NCBI GenBank assembly: GCA_001632425.1
Contig: KV425588.1
Coordinates: forward strand, 164,089-228,088
Origin: Neolentinus lepideus HHB14362 ss-1
Taxonomy: Eukaryota; Basidiomycota; Agaricomycetes; Gloeophyllales; Gloeophyllaceae
Length of the DNA stretch: 64,000 nucleotides
Reading direction: 5' to 3'
The first letter of the stretch is position 1. Each line of letters starts with the position of its first letter. The notes under the pieces are model-generated. The model saw only the letters and a list, made by a program, of their open reading frames with translations. It did no database searches and had not been told where the DNA came from. This document shows positions 10,932-21,500 of the stretch, piece after piece. The position numbers were made by a program, and so were the translations under genes.

Positions 10932-12378
10932 ATGGCCTCAGGAGGTTATGAAGTGTTGCCCACCGGACCGATGGCCGAGACTTTAGCAGACGTAGAGAGC
11001 GGCGACGACCAAATCGCTCGTGATATGCCTGCTGGTAGACATTATCAACAAGCAATGTGCGTATTTCTAGCTCGTACTTGTGGTATTTATTATAATTTGT
11101 TTCAGGCCTGTCGCCTCCGGCTCAGCTTTAATCCAATGTGTCGACCCCCTTCATCACGTCTTGTTCAATGCCATCCTACTTGGTCTTAGCGTGCCAGCCG
11201 CAACTATAGGAACCATATCCCTCCTTCATTGGCAATTCATCTTGGTACTGTACGTATTGAATGCATTGGTCGATTCTGCCATTATAGCCCAGGTTGCGGT
11301 CAAGCTTCTCGTCTTGGGTCATGTAAGCCTTCTCTCATTATTCTAGAAAACCATGTCGAATTCATCTAAAACTACAGGAGTTCTGGAATACCGCGTGGAA
11401 TACTCTGGACCTTGTCATCGCTCTTTTCAGCGGCATTTCGTTGTCGGTCATGTTTGTTTCGCCTGGTGGTGTCGTGTTCACCGTCATAATCGCCTACACT
11501 ATCTCCACACGCACCGCATTCCATATCCTACGACTTCTTCCAGCAATCATCACTAGTGTCAAGGGTACGAGGACCGCGTCTGTAACTCCGATCTTGAAAG
11601 AAGCTACGCAGGTCCAGGACCTGTTCAATCCAGCGTGTTATCCGGGAGCATATGCTTTATTATACTTAGTGATGGCGTCGCTCTCGTGTGCAGCCTTCGG
11701 CATGGGAGTAGGGACGCGATGGCCGAAGTTAGCGTTCAACATCGTAGGAATCATCGCTAACTCGCTGGCCTTGTGCGAGATTGGGCTGCGATTTTGCGTA
11801 CTAAGAACAGTAGGTCTGGTTTCACATCCGGTAGGCTCGTCTCTGAATCTGCTTGGCCACTTGTTCTGCAGAAGTTTTTACATTCCATATGGAACTGCGT
11901 CGACGTCTCGCTCTCCGTGCTAAGTATTGTTGGCATTTCGACGTCGTTCATATCACCCATAGAAATGGATATCGCCTGCTTTCTCGTTTTTCTCCGGAGC
12001 GTTCTTCAGCTTATGCGGATCTCTGTACTCGTGCGGTGGTGAGCCATATATGCCTGCTCCTGGTGTATTTCAGCTACTCATGACGCTTATAGGGGGCTCA
12101 GTCCACAAGACGCCGAGGATATGTCGGTGGAGTATGCTGAAGCTCACTCCGTCGGTACGGGCCAGAAACGTGACCTCAATATGGGGAACGGGTTCAAAGC
12201 CAGGCTCTGGCATATGTGCTCTTCATTCTCCGTGCCTTTCGGATCGCGCTCAAGTGCCATTCGCCTCGAAGGTGATCGTCCATTGGAGCCTGACTCTGAG
12301 ACCGTGATATTTGATGAGGAGAAGGAACTTATGTCTGAGACGGGCGTTTATAAACCCGATGCCACCGCCATGGCTTGA
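10932..12378 (+). CDS. Membrane protein with two voltage-sensor-like modules
   Basis: Exons 10932-11056, 11106-11322, 11378-11797, 11872-12038 and 12093-12378 join to 404 codons plus stop. After a hydrophilic N-terminus come at least six hydrophobic segments. Two blocks look like the S3-S4 part of voltage-sensor domains: EFWNTAWNTLDLVIALFSGI followed by TISTRTAFHILRLL, and KFLHSIWNCVDVSLSVLSIV followed by FLVFLRSVLQLMRISVLVRW. In both, a W-N-x-x-D helix is followed by a helix with Arg every three or four residues. The tail is acidic and soluble (SPQDAEDMSVEYAEAH onward). The family is known to me only as an uncharacterised basidiomycete membrane protein; the VSD reading is by motif. No pore loop is evident, so a proton-channel or sensor role is possible but unproven. 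Confidence 0.55.
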
Positions 12379-12505
12379 TGTACCGTCTCTCTTTCGGAAC
12401 TAACAACCCTCTCATTATTATCCCTTCCCGTGAGTCGCTGGTCTAGCGCTTGATGCGTATGTACGCGCGTAGGAAGGATTGTAGTGACAAGGGTCACATA
12501 CTGGA
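12334..12505 (+). repeat. 3' end of VSD-like gene, duplicated at 14.64 kb
   Basis: The segment covering the last codons and 3' UTR of the VSD-like gene (from the GAGACGGGCGTTTATA block to GGGTCACATACTGG) recurs in the same orientation at about 14639-14805. Shared blocks include GATGCCACCGCCA, CTTTCGGAACTAACA and GCTGGTCTAGCGCTTGATGC. The copy carries only the gene end, so it marks a rearrangement breakpoint rather than a second gene. Confidence 0.7.
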
Positions 12506-12584
12506 CACAATGAACTGTGGCAATCTTTATTTGAAGTTGTTTGGTCGCGATTTGGTGGCGGACTCTGCACAGTGTGCTCGAATA

Positions 12585-13548
12585 CAGGCTCCTAAAACCA
12601 TCCGTCCTTCGCGTTCTGTTCATGTACGAGGGCACGTGGCAATATCTCAATATAGATAATGGTTATGTAATACATGTCCGAAAATAGAAGGTGACTTTTG
12701 GAAGAGAACGCTCAGTGACGGCTGGCCAAAGTGGCTGCCCGAGATCACCGAGCGTGACGCGCTGGCTCGCAAAACGTCAAATGTCTTCAAGAGTCAAATC
12801 GTTTATTCAGTATTTATTGCTGTTTGTACTGCTACCTCAAATGGGTTTCGAGAGCTACATTCCCAGTATTCGCCGTCGCTGTCATCGGCCTCATCGTGAC
12901 TATGGGCCTCTATGACTATCTCTTCGACGACATCTTCATCGCGAACTGGCGCTTGATGCCTTTGCCGCCGTGCGAAGTTCCTCTGCATCTTGGCCTTCGA
13001 CTTTCGCTGGACATGCCGCAAATTTAGGGCTGCTGGATTTGCGAGGAACACAGCATCCAGGAGATCCCACATCAATGGTGCCCGATGGCGCATCTCGAGC
13101 GCAATAGCTTCGAAATCAAGGCTGTCCAATCGCTGGCTTGTTACCTTAGAGTTTTCAATGTGCTACAATGCATACAGGATGTGCGAGTCCAATACTACAA
13201 GACAGTACTTCGAGTATTCGAAGTTCGGACTTAGTGCATGACTGAAATGTCAATCTGTGACTTCTTCGTGACTCTGAGCTCTCGAAACCCATTTGAGGTA
13301 GCAGTACAAACAGCAATAAATACTGAATAAACGATTTGACTCTTGAAGACATTTGACGTTTTGCGAGCCAGCGCGTCACGCTCGGTGATCTCGGGCAGCC
13401 ACTTTGGCCAGCCGTCACTGAGCGTTCTCTTCCAAAAGTCACCTTCTATATTCGGACATGTATTACATAACCATTATCTATATTGAGATATTGCCACGTG
13501 CCCTCGTACATGAAGAGAACGCGAAGGACGGATGGTTTTAGGAGCCTG
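12585..13548. mobile_element. Foldback element with 272 bp inverted arms
   Basis: Arms at 12585-12856 and 13277-13548 are inverted copies of equal length with only about two mismatches, separated by a 420 bp spacer. The outer ends are CAGGCTCCTAAAACC and its complement. Both arms translate to the same peptide on opposite strands (starting FGRERSVTAG). The near identity implies recent origin or ongoing homogenisation. No transposase is encoded. Flanking bases show no clear target duplication: GCTCGAATA outside the left end and the inverted GCTCGAATATT outside the right end suggest the palindrome may extend imperfectly further. Confidence 0.7.
12803..13129 (-). CDS. Uncharacterised ORF in the foldback spacer
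   Basis: A 108-codon frame starts in the spacer and ends in the left arm. It begins MDSLDFEAIALEMRHRAP, contains LMWDLLDAVFLANPAA and a basic run, then an acidic HDEADDSDGEYWE stretch. Helical, Asp/Glu-tailed proteins of this general look occur in Agaricomycete repeats, but I cannot name a family. Because it runs into the inverted arm it may be a captured fragment of a larger gene rather than a functional gene. Confidence 0.3.
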   Translation of the reverse strand: MDSLDFEAIALEMRHRAPLMWDLLDAVFLANPAALNLRHVQRKSKAKMQRNFARRQRHQAPVRDEDVVEEIVIEAHSHDEADDSDGEYWECSSRNPFEVAVQTAINTE

Positions 13549-13568
13549 GCTCGAATATTGAAATTTGG

Positions 13569-14629
13569 TACGCTGGACATTCGGGATTTCGAAGCTTTTT
13601 TACGCTATCTTCGACGTTTTTGAGCATGCGCGTTACAACTACTCGCACAATGGATTAGGGAGAGCCACCCTGCTTACGGTCTTATTATCTTGACTGGCTG
13701 AATCCGCGCTTCGGCTGCTGAATATCTCGTTAGTCTCCGAAGACCCATCACCGAGTTGATGCTACTGTTCACACTAAGGCCCTTTGTCGCCGGCACCGCT
13801 ATAACAGTGGTCGAACAGAGAGAGACATGCAGCAGCCCATAATGTGCACCACTGGCTACCGCCGCGAGCTGAGCGTCCTAACCACACGCGATACTATCTC
13901 CAGCTTCGAGTGCTGGTCCTTGACACCTAGCAATGCGTTGTCTACTGCACCTGGACTGTCTGGAGCGATGTCCCTCACTCATGAAATGGGTCACTTTGCG
14001 AATGTGACCTATCAAGTTGGCTACCGGCGCTCCGGCGCTGACCACCAGACCCATGTCCCTCAGTAAGTTATCCTCACCCGTTCCCGGCACTAGTGAAGCG
14101 CGAAGCGCTGACCCACGAGACAGCTTCTCGATGTACCTCTCAGGACACGCCGAAATTACTGTTCCTAACGGTGACAAGGCCATCATCAATTCGGGAGGAA
14201 ATAGAGTCATCCTGGTCGTGGATACGATGGAGACCAGTTCGACTGGTCACTTCGTTGAGTATCCGAGCCATGAAGAGACGGTCTGCATGAATATCCCTAC
14301 GAAGGATGGTCAAATCCCAGAGCACCGGGTTCTGTATGATGGCCCTTGCACTATGGACACAGTGGATCTTACTAGACGAGGATTGGCGGAGTTGGACTAA
14401 ATAAAGTGGAGATTATTATTTGCTGGTATTTCAGGCCATTCAATGTGGTCACGGATGCATCTGATGTTCTCAATATCATGATGAATGCGCCTCCATTAAT
14501 GGTCTTCAGCGCGTGAACCATATCTTCGGTCTTTGGAGTTGGTCTAATACTACAACTGGACTGCAGCGACTTGGCTTGCCCGTCTTGGAATGGAAAGGGG
14601 CTTCCTACATCGAGATATATTCTCTTTTG
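13569..14629. repeat. Segmental duplication, copy 1
   Basis: Matches 17077-18184 in the same orientation, from TACGCTGGACATTCGGGAT through a cupin-like gene to CGAGATATATTCTCTTTT. The coding part is nearly identical, while the flanks carry indels and more substitutions, so selection or recent gene conversion may have acted on the gene. It sits directly after the foldback element. Confidence 0.8.
13827..14400 (+). CDS. Small cupin-like protein (copy 1)
   Basis: Exons 13827-14062 and 14124-14400 join to 170 codons plus stop. The core reads LSGHAEITVPNGDKAIINSG then NRVILVVDTMETSSTGHFVE and HRVLYDGPC. This resembles the second half of small fungal cupins, where a 'GpGdvll.eDt.GkGH' block supplies a metal-binding His. 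The N-terminal half has HEMGHF, which may hold other ligands. A metal-dependent enzyme or binding role is possible; no substrate can be inferred. The paralogue at 17.4 kb is almost identical. The TATA-like GCTATAACAG sits about 30 nt upstream of the ATG. Confidence 0.5.
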
Positions 14630-14638
14630 GGCTCCTTC

Positions 14639-14805
14639 TGTCTGATGAGACGGGCGTTTATAGACCCGATGCCACCGCCACGATGTATCGTCTTTCTTTC
14701 GGAACTAACAGCCCCCTTTTCCTTATCTTTTCCCGTGGGTAGCTGGTCTAGCGCTTGATGCGCATATACGCTTGTAGGGTTGTAGTGACGGGGGTCACAT
14801 GCTGG
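14639..14805 (+). repeat. Partial copy of the VSD-like gene 3' end
   Basis: Copy of 12334-12505 (see there). It follows cupin copy 1 immediately and reads into the 3' flank of the convergent ALG12 gene. The coding phrase is broken here (an extra AT in TCTGATGAGAC), so it is non-coding debris. Confidence 0.7.
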
Positions 14806-14887
14806 TTCATCATTTCATGCTGTCGTGCTTCAGTTCCTACGTATGTGAATATTTCAGTGAATTTGAGCAAAATTGTTCTCGAGTATT

Positions 14888-16798
14888 CTACCGTCTCTCC
14901 AATATGTACAGTTTGTCGATCTGTGCCATCGTGACAATTGCGAGCAGCTCTTTCAAGCCTCCACCATTCTTCAGCACGGCAAAGTTCTTCTCCCAGTGGT
15001 CAAAGCCTGCAACACTGTCAACCAATGTCCATTTTCGCTGCAAGTCAAAGTCGGAGGTTGATTCGGCAATAATATGGGTAATGCGCGTCGAGACCGTCAG
15101 AGACTTCGCGTCCAGTGATTCGGTTTTGTTGTAAGTCCAGTGGGAAGCGCGAGGCGGGGCTAGGTAAGGCGGATAAGGAGGTGCGTGTGCGTGGAGAAAT
15201 AGTGATGCGCCCGTTTGCGCGGCCAGATTGGATATATGTACGTGGACTGGATAAGATGTGAACATAACGGAAGGACGGTAAAGACTACTGTACGTACCGT
15301 TGTCAGTAGAGGAATATCGCTCATTGAACGCGGAAAGCGCGAGGCCTCCTGGATAGTTCGCCATCGATGCCTGAGTATGGATGATCGTCACAGCACAGTT
15401 CGCAGAGATCATCGCCATGACTATGAAAAAGCGCATCCGGCCAAATATTGTACCCTTTCTTATTCCGGTCCTATCTCGAAGACGTCAGCACACTGTGACC
15501 AATGATGAGCGCCTTGATTAGACGCACAGCCATCTAGCGCCTCTAGCCGCAGCTACATTGAACGCCGGGACGACATAGATAACGAAGCGCCACTCCTTAT
15601 GTCCGAGAGCGCTGATGAGACCTACGAAGACAAGGGGTGCGAATAGCAACTCGCGAATTCGTCCGTCGATGAGGGCGCCAATCAGAGACAAAGGTAGAGC
15701 CGACAAAAGAAGTCTAGGAAGAAAGGAGGTAAAATATGTATGGGGAGGAGATACCTGCGAAGAACGTTAAGGTGAGGTGCATCATACAACGAAGAAGACG
15801 TGCCCCCCATTCAGCGCTCTTGCCTTCGTATACATTGAAGTATATCCCAGCCAGCTCAGGCCACAACGGCCAGCGCTGCCAGAAATATGAATCGACGAGC
15901 ACAGTCAGAGCTATTTCAAATCAGTCGCAACATGTGTAGGGAACCGTGTCCACGGACCAAGGGAAACGAGACCAGCAGTAACGCCGACCCTGACGATACT
16001 CGCGAAGGTGGTATATCCTGAGACTAGCGCCTGGAGAACAATGGGCGCTAGCAAAAGAAGGACCTCCGAGCGCAGGATGACAGCCGTAGATGTCAATAAT
16101 CCAATTGCGAGATGGGTGATCCAATATGAAGGTTTGGTCGAGTTTGGTGCCCTACTGAGAAGCAGATAAGTTGCCAAATTGACTGGGCATAATCATAAGT
16201 TTCGAACATGAACAAAACACAACGTATATCCACCAACCTGGTACAAGGGCGAACATGTTTGGCAGGGTCCTTCCCATCCAGAATGGAAGATGAAATTGAG
16301 AACAAGTAATGATGGCAAAATATAGACCTGTTAGGCGACCAAAGCGCCGTGATACGGACCGTCTAATCAGGCATAGCATCAAAGCATTCAACGTTGTTAG
16401 CACAAGGCGCACTACGACGAAGTTGAACAGTGCAAAGTTACAAAGACCACAGCGCATACCTAGGATCTGGATATCCAGCTTCGTGGTGATCCAGCCGAAG
16501 CTGCTGGCTAAGCCGACCAGAGGCCTCGACAGCCAGGCGAGGATGAGACTGCCGATGAAAGATCTGGGGACGGCTCCCGGGAAGACAAAGTGGTCATACT
16601 TGGAGCTCGTTAATGACAAGGTCGTATAGGCACATATAGGTTTGAGCCTACATGACTGAGCCTTTCCGAACCAATACCATACATTATGATATCATGCGTC
16701 GCATGAAGATTGAAGCTTTCTTCGACTTTTGTGTAAGGAGTCAGCAGAACGTGTAGACACGCGGTTCCCAGAATGAGGATGTCTAAAGTCGTGCTCAT
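14888..16798 (-). CDS. ALG12: ALG12-type alpha-1,6-mannosyltransferase
   Basis: Eight exons on the minus strand (16652-16798, 16460-16598, 16238-16411, 15958-16182, 15804-15910, 15528-15754, 15298-15470, 14888-15246) give 516 codons plus stop. GT22-family hallmarks are clear: [15 protein letters not shown] near the start, [47 protein letters not shown] and VSPPHTYF, then FNHKEWRF-type lumenal and membrane segments ([13 protein letters not shown]). Members sit in the ER membrane and add the eighth mannose to the lipid-linked N-glycan precursor from dolichol-phosphate mannose. The intron after the EWG codons (15755-15803) appears to use a GC donor. A related GT22 enzyme (ALG9, PIGB) is the alternative; the EESFN and WQRWPLWPE context favours ALG12. 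Confidence 0.85.
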
Positions 16799-17076
16799 TA
16801 TGGGGAGCAGTAGTTGGATCTGATCGATACAACGGCGCTTGTTAGGTGGGATGCTTTCGAGATAGAGACCTACCGTAACTATGACTGTACCCTGAGGTTA
16901 TACTGCCGGGCGACTATTTCAGGGTCAGATGAACATATATCGCTCCCCCTTAGTGCTTTATCCGGGGAGATGAAGTAAATGCAAAGTCGCCACCTTGCGA
17001 CGTACAGTAACCAAACAAGAATAAACAGATAGCATTATTGCGCTAGTTACAACTAGATGTGCCCGAACATCACTGA
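16799..17076. other. Intergenic region upstream of ALG12
   Basis: No gene seen. It should hold the ALG12 promoter (minus strand) and runs into the second segmental duplication. Confidence 0.4.
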
Positions 17077-18184
17077 TACGCTGGACATTCGGGATTCTGA
17101 AACATTTTACGCTATCTTCGACGTCTTTGAGCATGCGCGATACGACTACCCTACAATGGACTAGACAGAGCCACTCTGCTTACGGCTGGGAGGAATTTTG
17201 ATGCCGTTCCGCTGAACTTGCACACGCCTTACTATCTTGACTAGCTGAATTTGCACTCCGGCTCCTGAATATCTCCTTAGTCTCCGAGTACCCATCACCA
17301 AGTTAATTGCTACCGTTCACACTCAGGTTCTTTGTCGTCGGCGCCGCTATAAAAATTGGTCGGACAGAGAGGGACGTGCAGCAGCCCATAATGTGCTCCG
17401 GTTCCCATCGCCGCGAGCTGAGCGTCCTAACCACACGCGATACCATCTCCAGCTTCGAGTGCTGGTCCTTGACACCTAGCAATGCGTTGTCTACTGCACC
17501 TGGACTGTCTGGAGCGATGTCCCTCACTCATGAAATGGGTCACTTTGCGAATGTGACTTATCAAGTTGGCTACCCGCGCTCCGGCGCTGACCACCAGACC
17601 CATGTCCCTCAGTAAGTTATCTTCACCCGTTCCCGATACTAGTGAAGCGCTGACCCACGAGACAGCTTCTCGATGTACCTCTCAGGACACGCCGAAATTA
17701 TTGTTCCTAACGGTGACAAGGCCATCATCAATTCGGGAGGAAATAGAGTTATCCTGGTCTTGGATACCATGGAGACCAGTTCGACTGGTCACTTCGTTGA
17801 GTACCCGAGCCATGAAGAGACAGTATGCATGAATATCCCTACGAAGGATGGTCAAATCCCAGAGCACCGGGTTCTGTATGATGGCCCTTGCACTATGGAC
17901 ACAGTGGATTTTACTAGACGAGGGTTGGCAGAGTTGGACTAAATGAATTATTATCCGTTGATCAGTACTGTCGTGGACTTCAGACTATTCCATGTAGTAT
18001 CTGATGTATCTGATGTTCTCAATATCATGTTGAATGCCAGACTCCATTACTGCCGGTGGTTTTGTTGGTCCTCAGCGCGGGGACGATATGTTCGGTTTTT
18101 GGACGTTGAACGATAAGATAGAACCACAACTGTACTGCCTTGGAATGGAAAGGGACTTACTACATCGAGATATATTCTCTTTTG
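17077..18184. repeat. Segmental duplication, copy 2
   Basis: Second copy of 13569-14629. It carries a small extra segment near 17185-17230 (GGGAGGAATTTTGATGCCG) and lacks the 9 bp around 14098-14106 in the cupin intron. ALG12 lies between the two copies. Confidence 0.8.
17391..17942 (+). CDS. Small cupin-like protein (copy 2)
   Basis: Exons 17391-17611 and 17666-17942 join to 165 codons plus stop. The protein is nearly identical to the copy at 13.8 kb (changes such as V to L in VILVLDTM and R to P in GYPRSG). The upstream start used by copy 1 is GTG here, so translation probably begins at the next in-frame ATG, trimming five residues. The TATA-like GCTATAAAAATT upstream is a better match than in copy 1. 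Which copy is ancestral is not clear. Confidence 0.5.
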
Positions 18185-18234
18185 CACTCTTCGTCGCATC
18201 ATAACGGCGACGTATGTTACGCTTTTCGTCAGCC

Positions 18235-18310
18235 TCGTCGTATAAAACATACCCCTTTCTCCTGACATCTCTTTTCAGTCCTTCCCTTCTCATTCTCCTC
18301 CTCAGTCTCA
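18235..18310 (+). promoter_or_regulatory. Probable core promoter of the ABC transporter gene
   Basis: A TATA-like CGTATAAAACATA is followed by a long CT-rich tract (CCCTTTCTCCTGACATCTC and beyond), the usual look of fungal transcription start regions. It lies 270-340 bp upstream of the ATG at 18578, implying a long 5' UTR or an unseen leader intron. Confidence 0.4.
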
Positions 18311-18577
18311 TCAGCGGAGATTTCGTACTTCAGAAAGCTAGCCAAATGGTAACTGGTCGTGTCAAGCACATGTCCTCAGAGTAATCTAGCTTAGTTGCAG
18401 GTGGGTCCGATACCGAGCCTTGCAGTCTGGATTTGTCGAGATCTGTGCACTTAGGACCGGACGCAGGGGCGCCGGATGGCTCCGGTATCTCACGTTCTAT
18501 AGTTGCTGAAATCCCGCTGCTCTTAGACTGCGAACCCGACGCTCGGGCGGTTCAGTACGCTCTACAGAGGCACGATC

Positions 18578-21500
18578 ATGGTCTCTGCTATTCCTGAGAC
18601 GATTCCTGCGGCCGTGCTAGCTCTGTTGCTAGTACACTTGCCTACGTTCGTCCACGCTGCACGAAATGACTCGTCAAGAGCGGTTATGTCAAGTTACGAA
18701 CTATCTGTGAGCATCTCATTAATGTGACTAGTAGAAGTCTGGATATCTTATGGAAGATCCAGCCGTTTTCAGTAGCACCTCCTGGTGAGTGTCTTGTCTT
18801 GGCGTTCTGAATCGTGCTGGAGCTTTCTTTGCAGAGAAATGCCCACCATGCTTCAATTGTTTGTTACCGGCGTTCACATGCGGGCAGTATGGCCAGTGCG
18901 ACGAGTACAACGGACAATGCCAGTGTCCCCCAGGATGGGGCGGTATTGATTGTTTGACTCCCCGTAAGTGGTTGCCCTCGGTCGCGTTGATTAGGGGAGC
19001 TCATGACGTTTCGTGTGATAGAATGCGATTCACTGGCAGATCGCGAACAGAGGCGACTTCGGGAAGAGGGCAAGCAGTGTGAATGCAAGGATGGGTGGGG
19101 AGGTATTAACTGCAACGGTGAGTAATGCGTCCTGAACTCTCCGAGGCACGGTACCGATCCTATCCAGTGTGCAAGAGGGACGATGCTTGCATTGGCTTCC
19201 CTCTGTACAGCCAGCCTTCGTCATTTGGGGAGGATGAGGTAGCGAACATGACGTGCTATACGGGAGGCGAGACGGTGTTCAATAACCATCAAATGTGCAA
19301 TGTCACCAGTGCGTCGCCTTGAGTAATCCTTGCTCTGCTTGACGTATCCACACGATATGTTAGACCGGAAGATTCTGGATATGCTACCGGATCGTCCGCC
19401 TCAGGTTACTTTCTCATGTGACAAGCCCTCCTCCACTTGCGACTTCCAGTTCTGGACTGCTCAAGTTGAATCGTTTTACTGTTCACTCGACACTTGCAAA
19501 TCGAAAGTGGACGTAGGATATGACGCGAATGTCACCTCGTACGCGTGCGAGCATATCAAATGTAGTTGTGTACCTGGTCGATTCATCTGTGGCGAAGACG
19601 GCAGTGTCGGTGAGCCCGGCATTCCATCTCTGATGCAAGTGCTGCCTCTCACTTCCTGTTCCAGACATCGGCGACTTCCTTACCGAAGAAATTCGTGGTC
19701 CCGCATTATTCTCGTGTACTACAGGAAAGGGGTGCAAGTTCGAAGAGCCAGCCATGAACCAACTGATCAACGACATCTTCGGAGATGGGTATATCTCCCT
19801 GGAATGTGACGGTGGAGAGTGTCTTCACTATTCCCAGGTACCTGGCTACATTGTGAGTGTTGAACGCTCTCGTAGTTTGGTACATGTCTCATATATGTGT
19901 GCTCAGCGACCGCCGAAGCCTGACAACACGAGGTGGGTTGCTCTCAGCGCTGCTGGCGCCGGTCTCATTGTGATCTCATCAGTCGCGAGTAAGTCCAGTA
20001 GCTTGCCGATCTCACCACCTGATCTCACACATTATGATTCATAGTTTTGTGGTATGTCGGTCGCGCACGCTCTGGCAGTGACTTTGGCAAGATCCGCCTG
20101 CCTCAGGACGAGCAAGCCAAGCTGATGGCCGACCACGTCCCCGCTTCTCTGCACTTCTCCAACATCACCTACACGGTTGGTAACCGCACAATCCTCGACG
20201 GCATCAGCGGCTGCGCCAAGCCGGGACAGGTAATGGCGATCATGGGCGCGTCGGGTGCGGGCAAGTCGACGTTCCTCGACATCCTCGCGCGCAAGCGGAA
20301 GAAAGGCGTGGTGGGTGGGACGACCCTGGTGAATGGGCGCGAGGTTGAGGACGTGGAGGTCAAGAAGGTGGTTGGATTTGTCGACCAGGAGGATTGTCTG
20401 ATGCCGACGCTGACGGTGTACGAGACGGTGCTGTATTCGGCGCTGTTGAGGTTGCCGCGGGAGATGAGTCTTGAAGCGAAGAAGTTTAGGACATTGGAGA
20501 CTATGAACGAGTTGGGGATTTTAGGCATTAGGGATATGAGGATTGGGGACTCAGGTAGGTGTCTGTCTATGTCTCATTCCGACCGGTGCTCAAGGTTCGG
20601 TAAGGTCATCGCTCGATTTCTGGTGGTGAAAAGCGTCGAGTATCTATTGCATGTGAACTGGTGACTAGTCCGTCGATTCTGTTTCTCGACGAACCCACAA
20701 GTGGTAAGTGGCAATACTTTCTTTGGCGGTACCTGCTTACCGCTGCACAGGTCTCGACGCATATAACGCTTTTAACGTCATCGACAGCTTGGTGTCCTTG
20801 GCACGCGACTACAACCGAACTGTTGTCTTCACGATCCATCAACCTCGCAGTAACATTGTCGCGTTGTTTGACCAACTTGTCTTACTTGCGCAGGGTAAGA
20901 CTGTGTACTCGGGCGAGTATGCTAAGTGTCAGGAATATTTCGAGTCTATTGGACACCCATGCCCTTCTGGATTCAATATTGCAGACTTTTTGAGTAAGTG
21001 GTCATCATTCTGAGCTTGGGTTGTAGTCCTCACATTTGCCGGTAAGTTGATCTCACGATGCAAGCAAGCATCGAATCTAGGAGTACCGAGAGTCCTTCAG
21101 CCGAGCTCGCTTCAACCGAGGACGATGCTAATCTGCGAGACGAGGAACGCGGCTTGGGCCGTCCTGCGCTGCCATTATCTATCAGATCGTCCAACGGTGG
21201 CCGGTCCTCAACTGTGGTGGAAGACGAGACTGAGCTGCAGACTCGACCCAATACGGCAACAAGTATCACATCGTCGGTCAGGAAGAGGACCTCCGAGCTC
21301 CTTGATTCGGTCACTTCCTCCGGACACAAAGCCGATGCGCTTTTGTCCGCTCGGTTGAAGGAGTTGATCGATGCCTATGCGGCGAGCGACGTTGCAGCGT
21401 CTATTCGTGAGGAGACTGAGCAGGTGTCGGGAGCGCAGGCGACGGGTGATGACCGGCAGCTGCCTGACGTAGCCGTTGAGAGTTCGTTGCTGAAGGGTCG

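Noticed and set aside
12691..13442. Two identical 'genes' starting FGRERSVTAG on opposite strands
   Set aside because: They are the same sequence read from the two inverted arms; not real genes.
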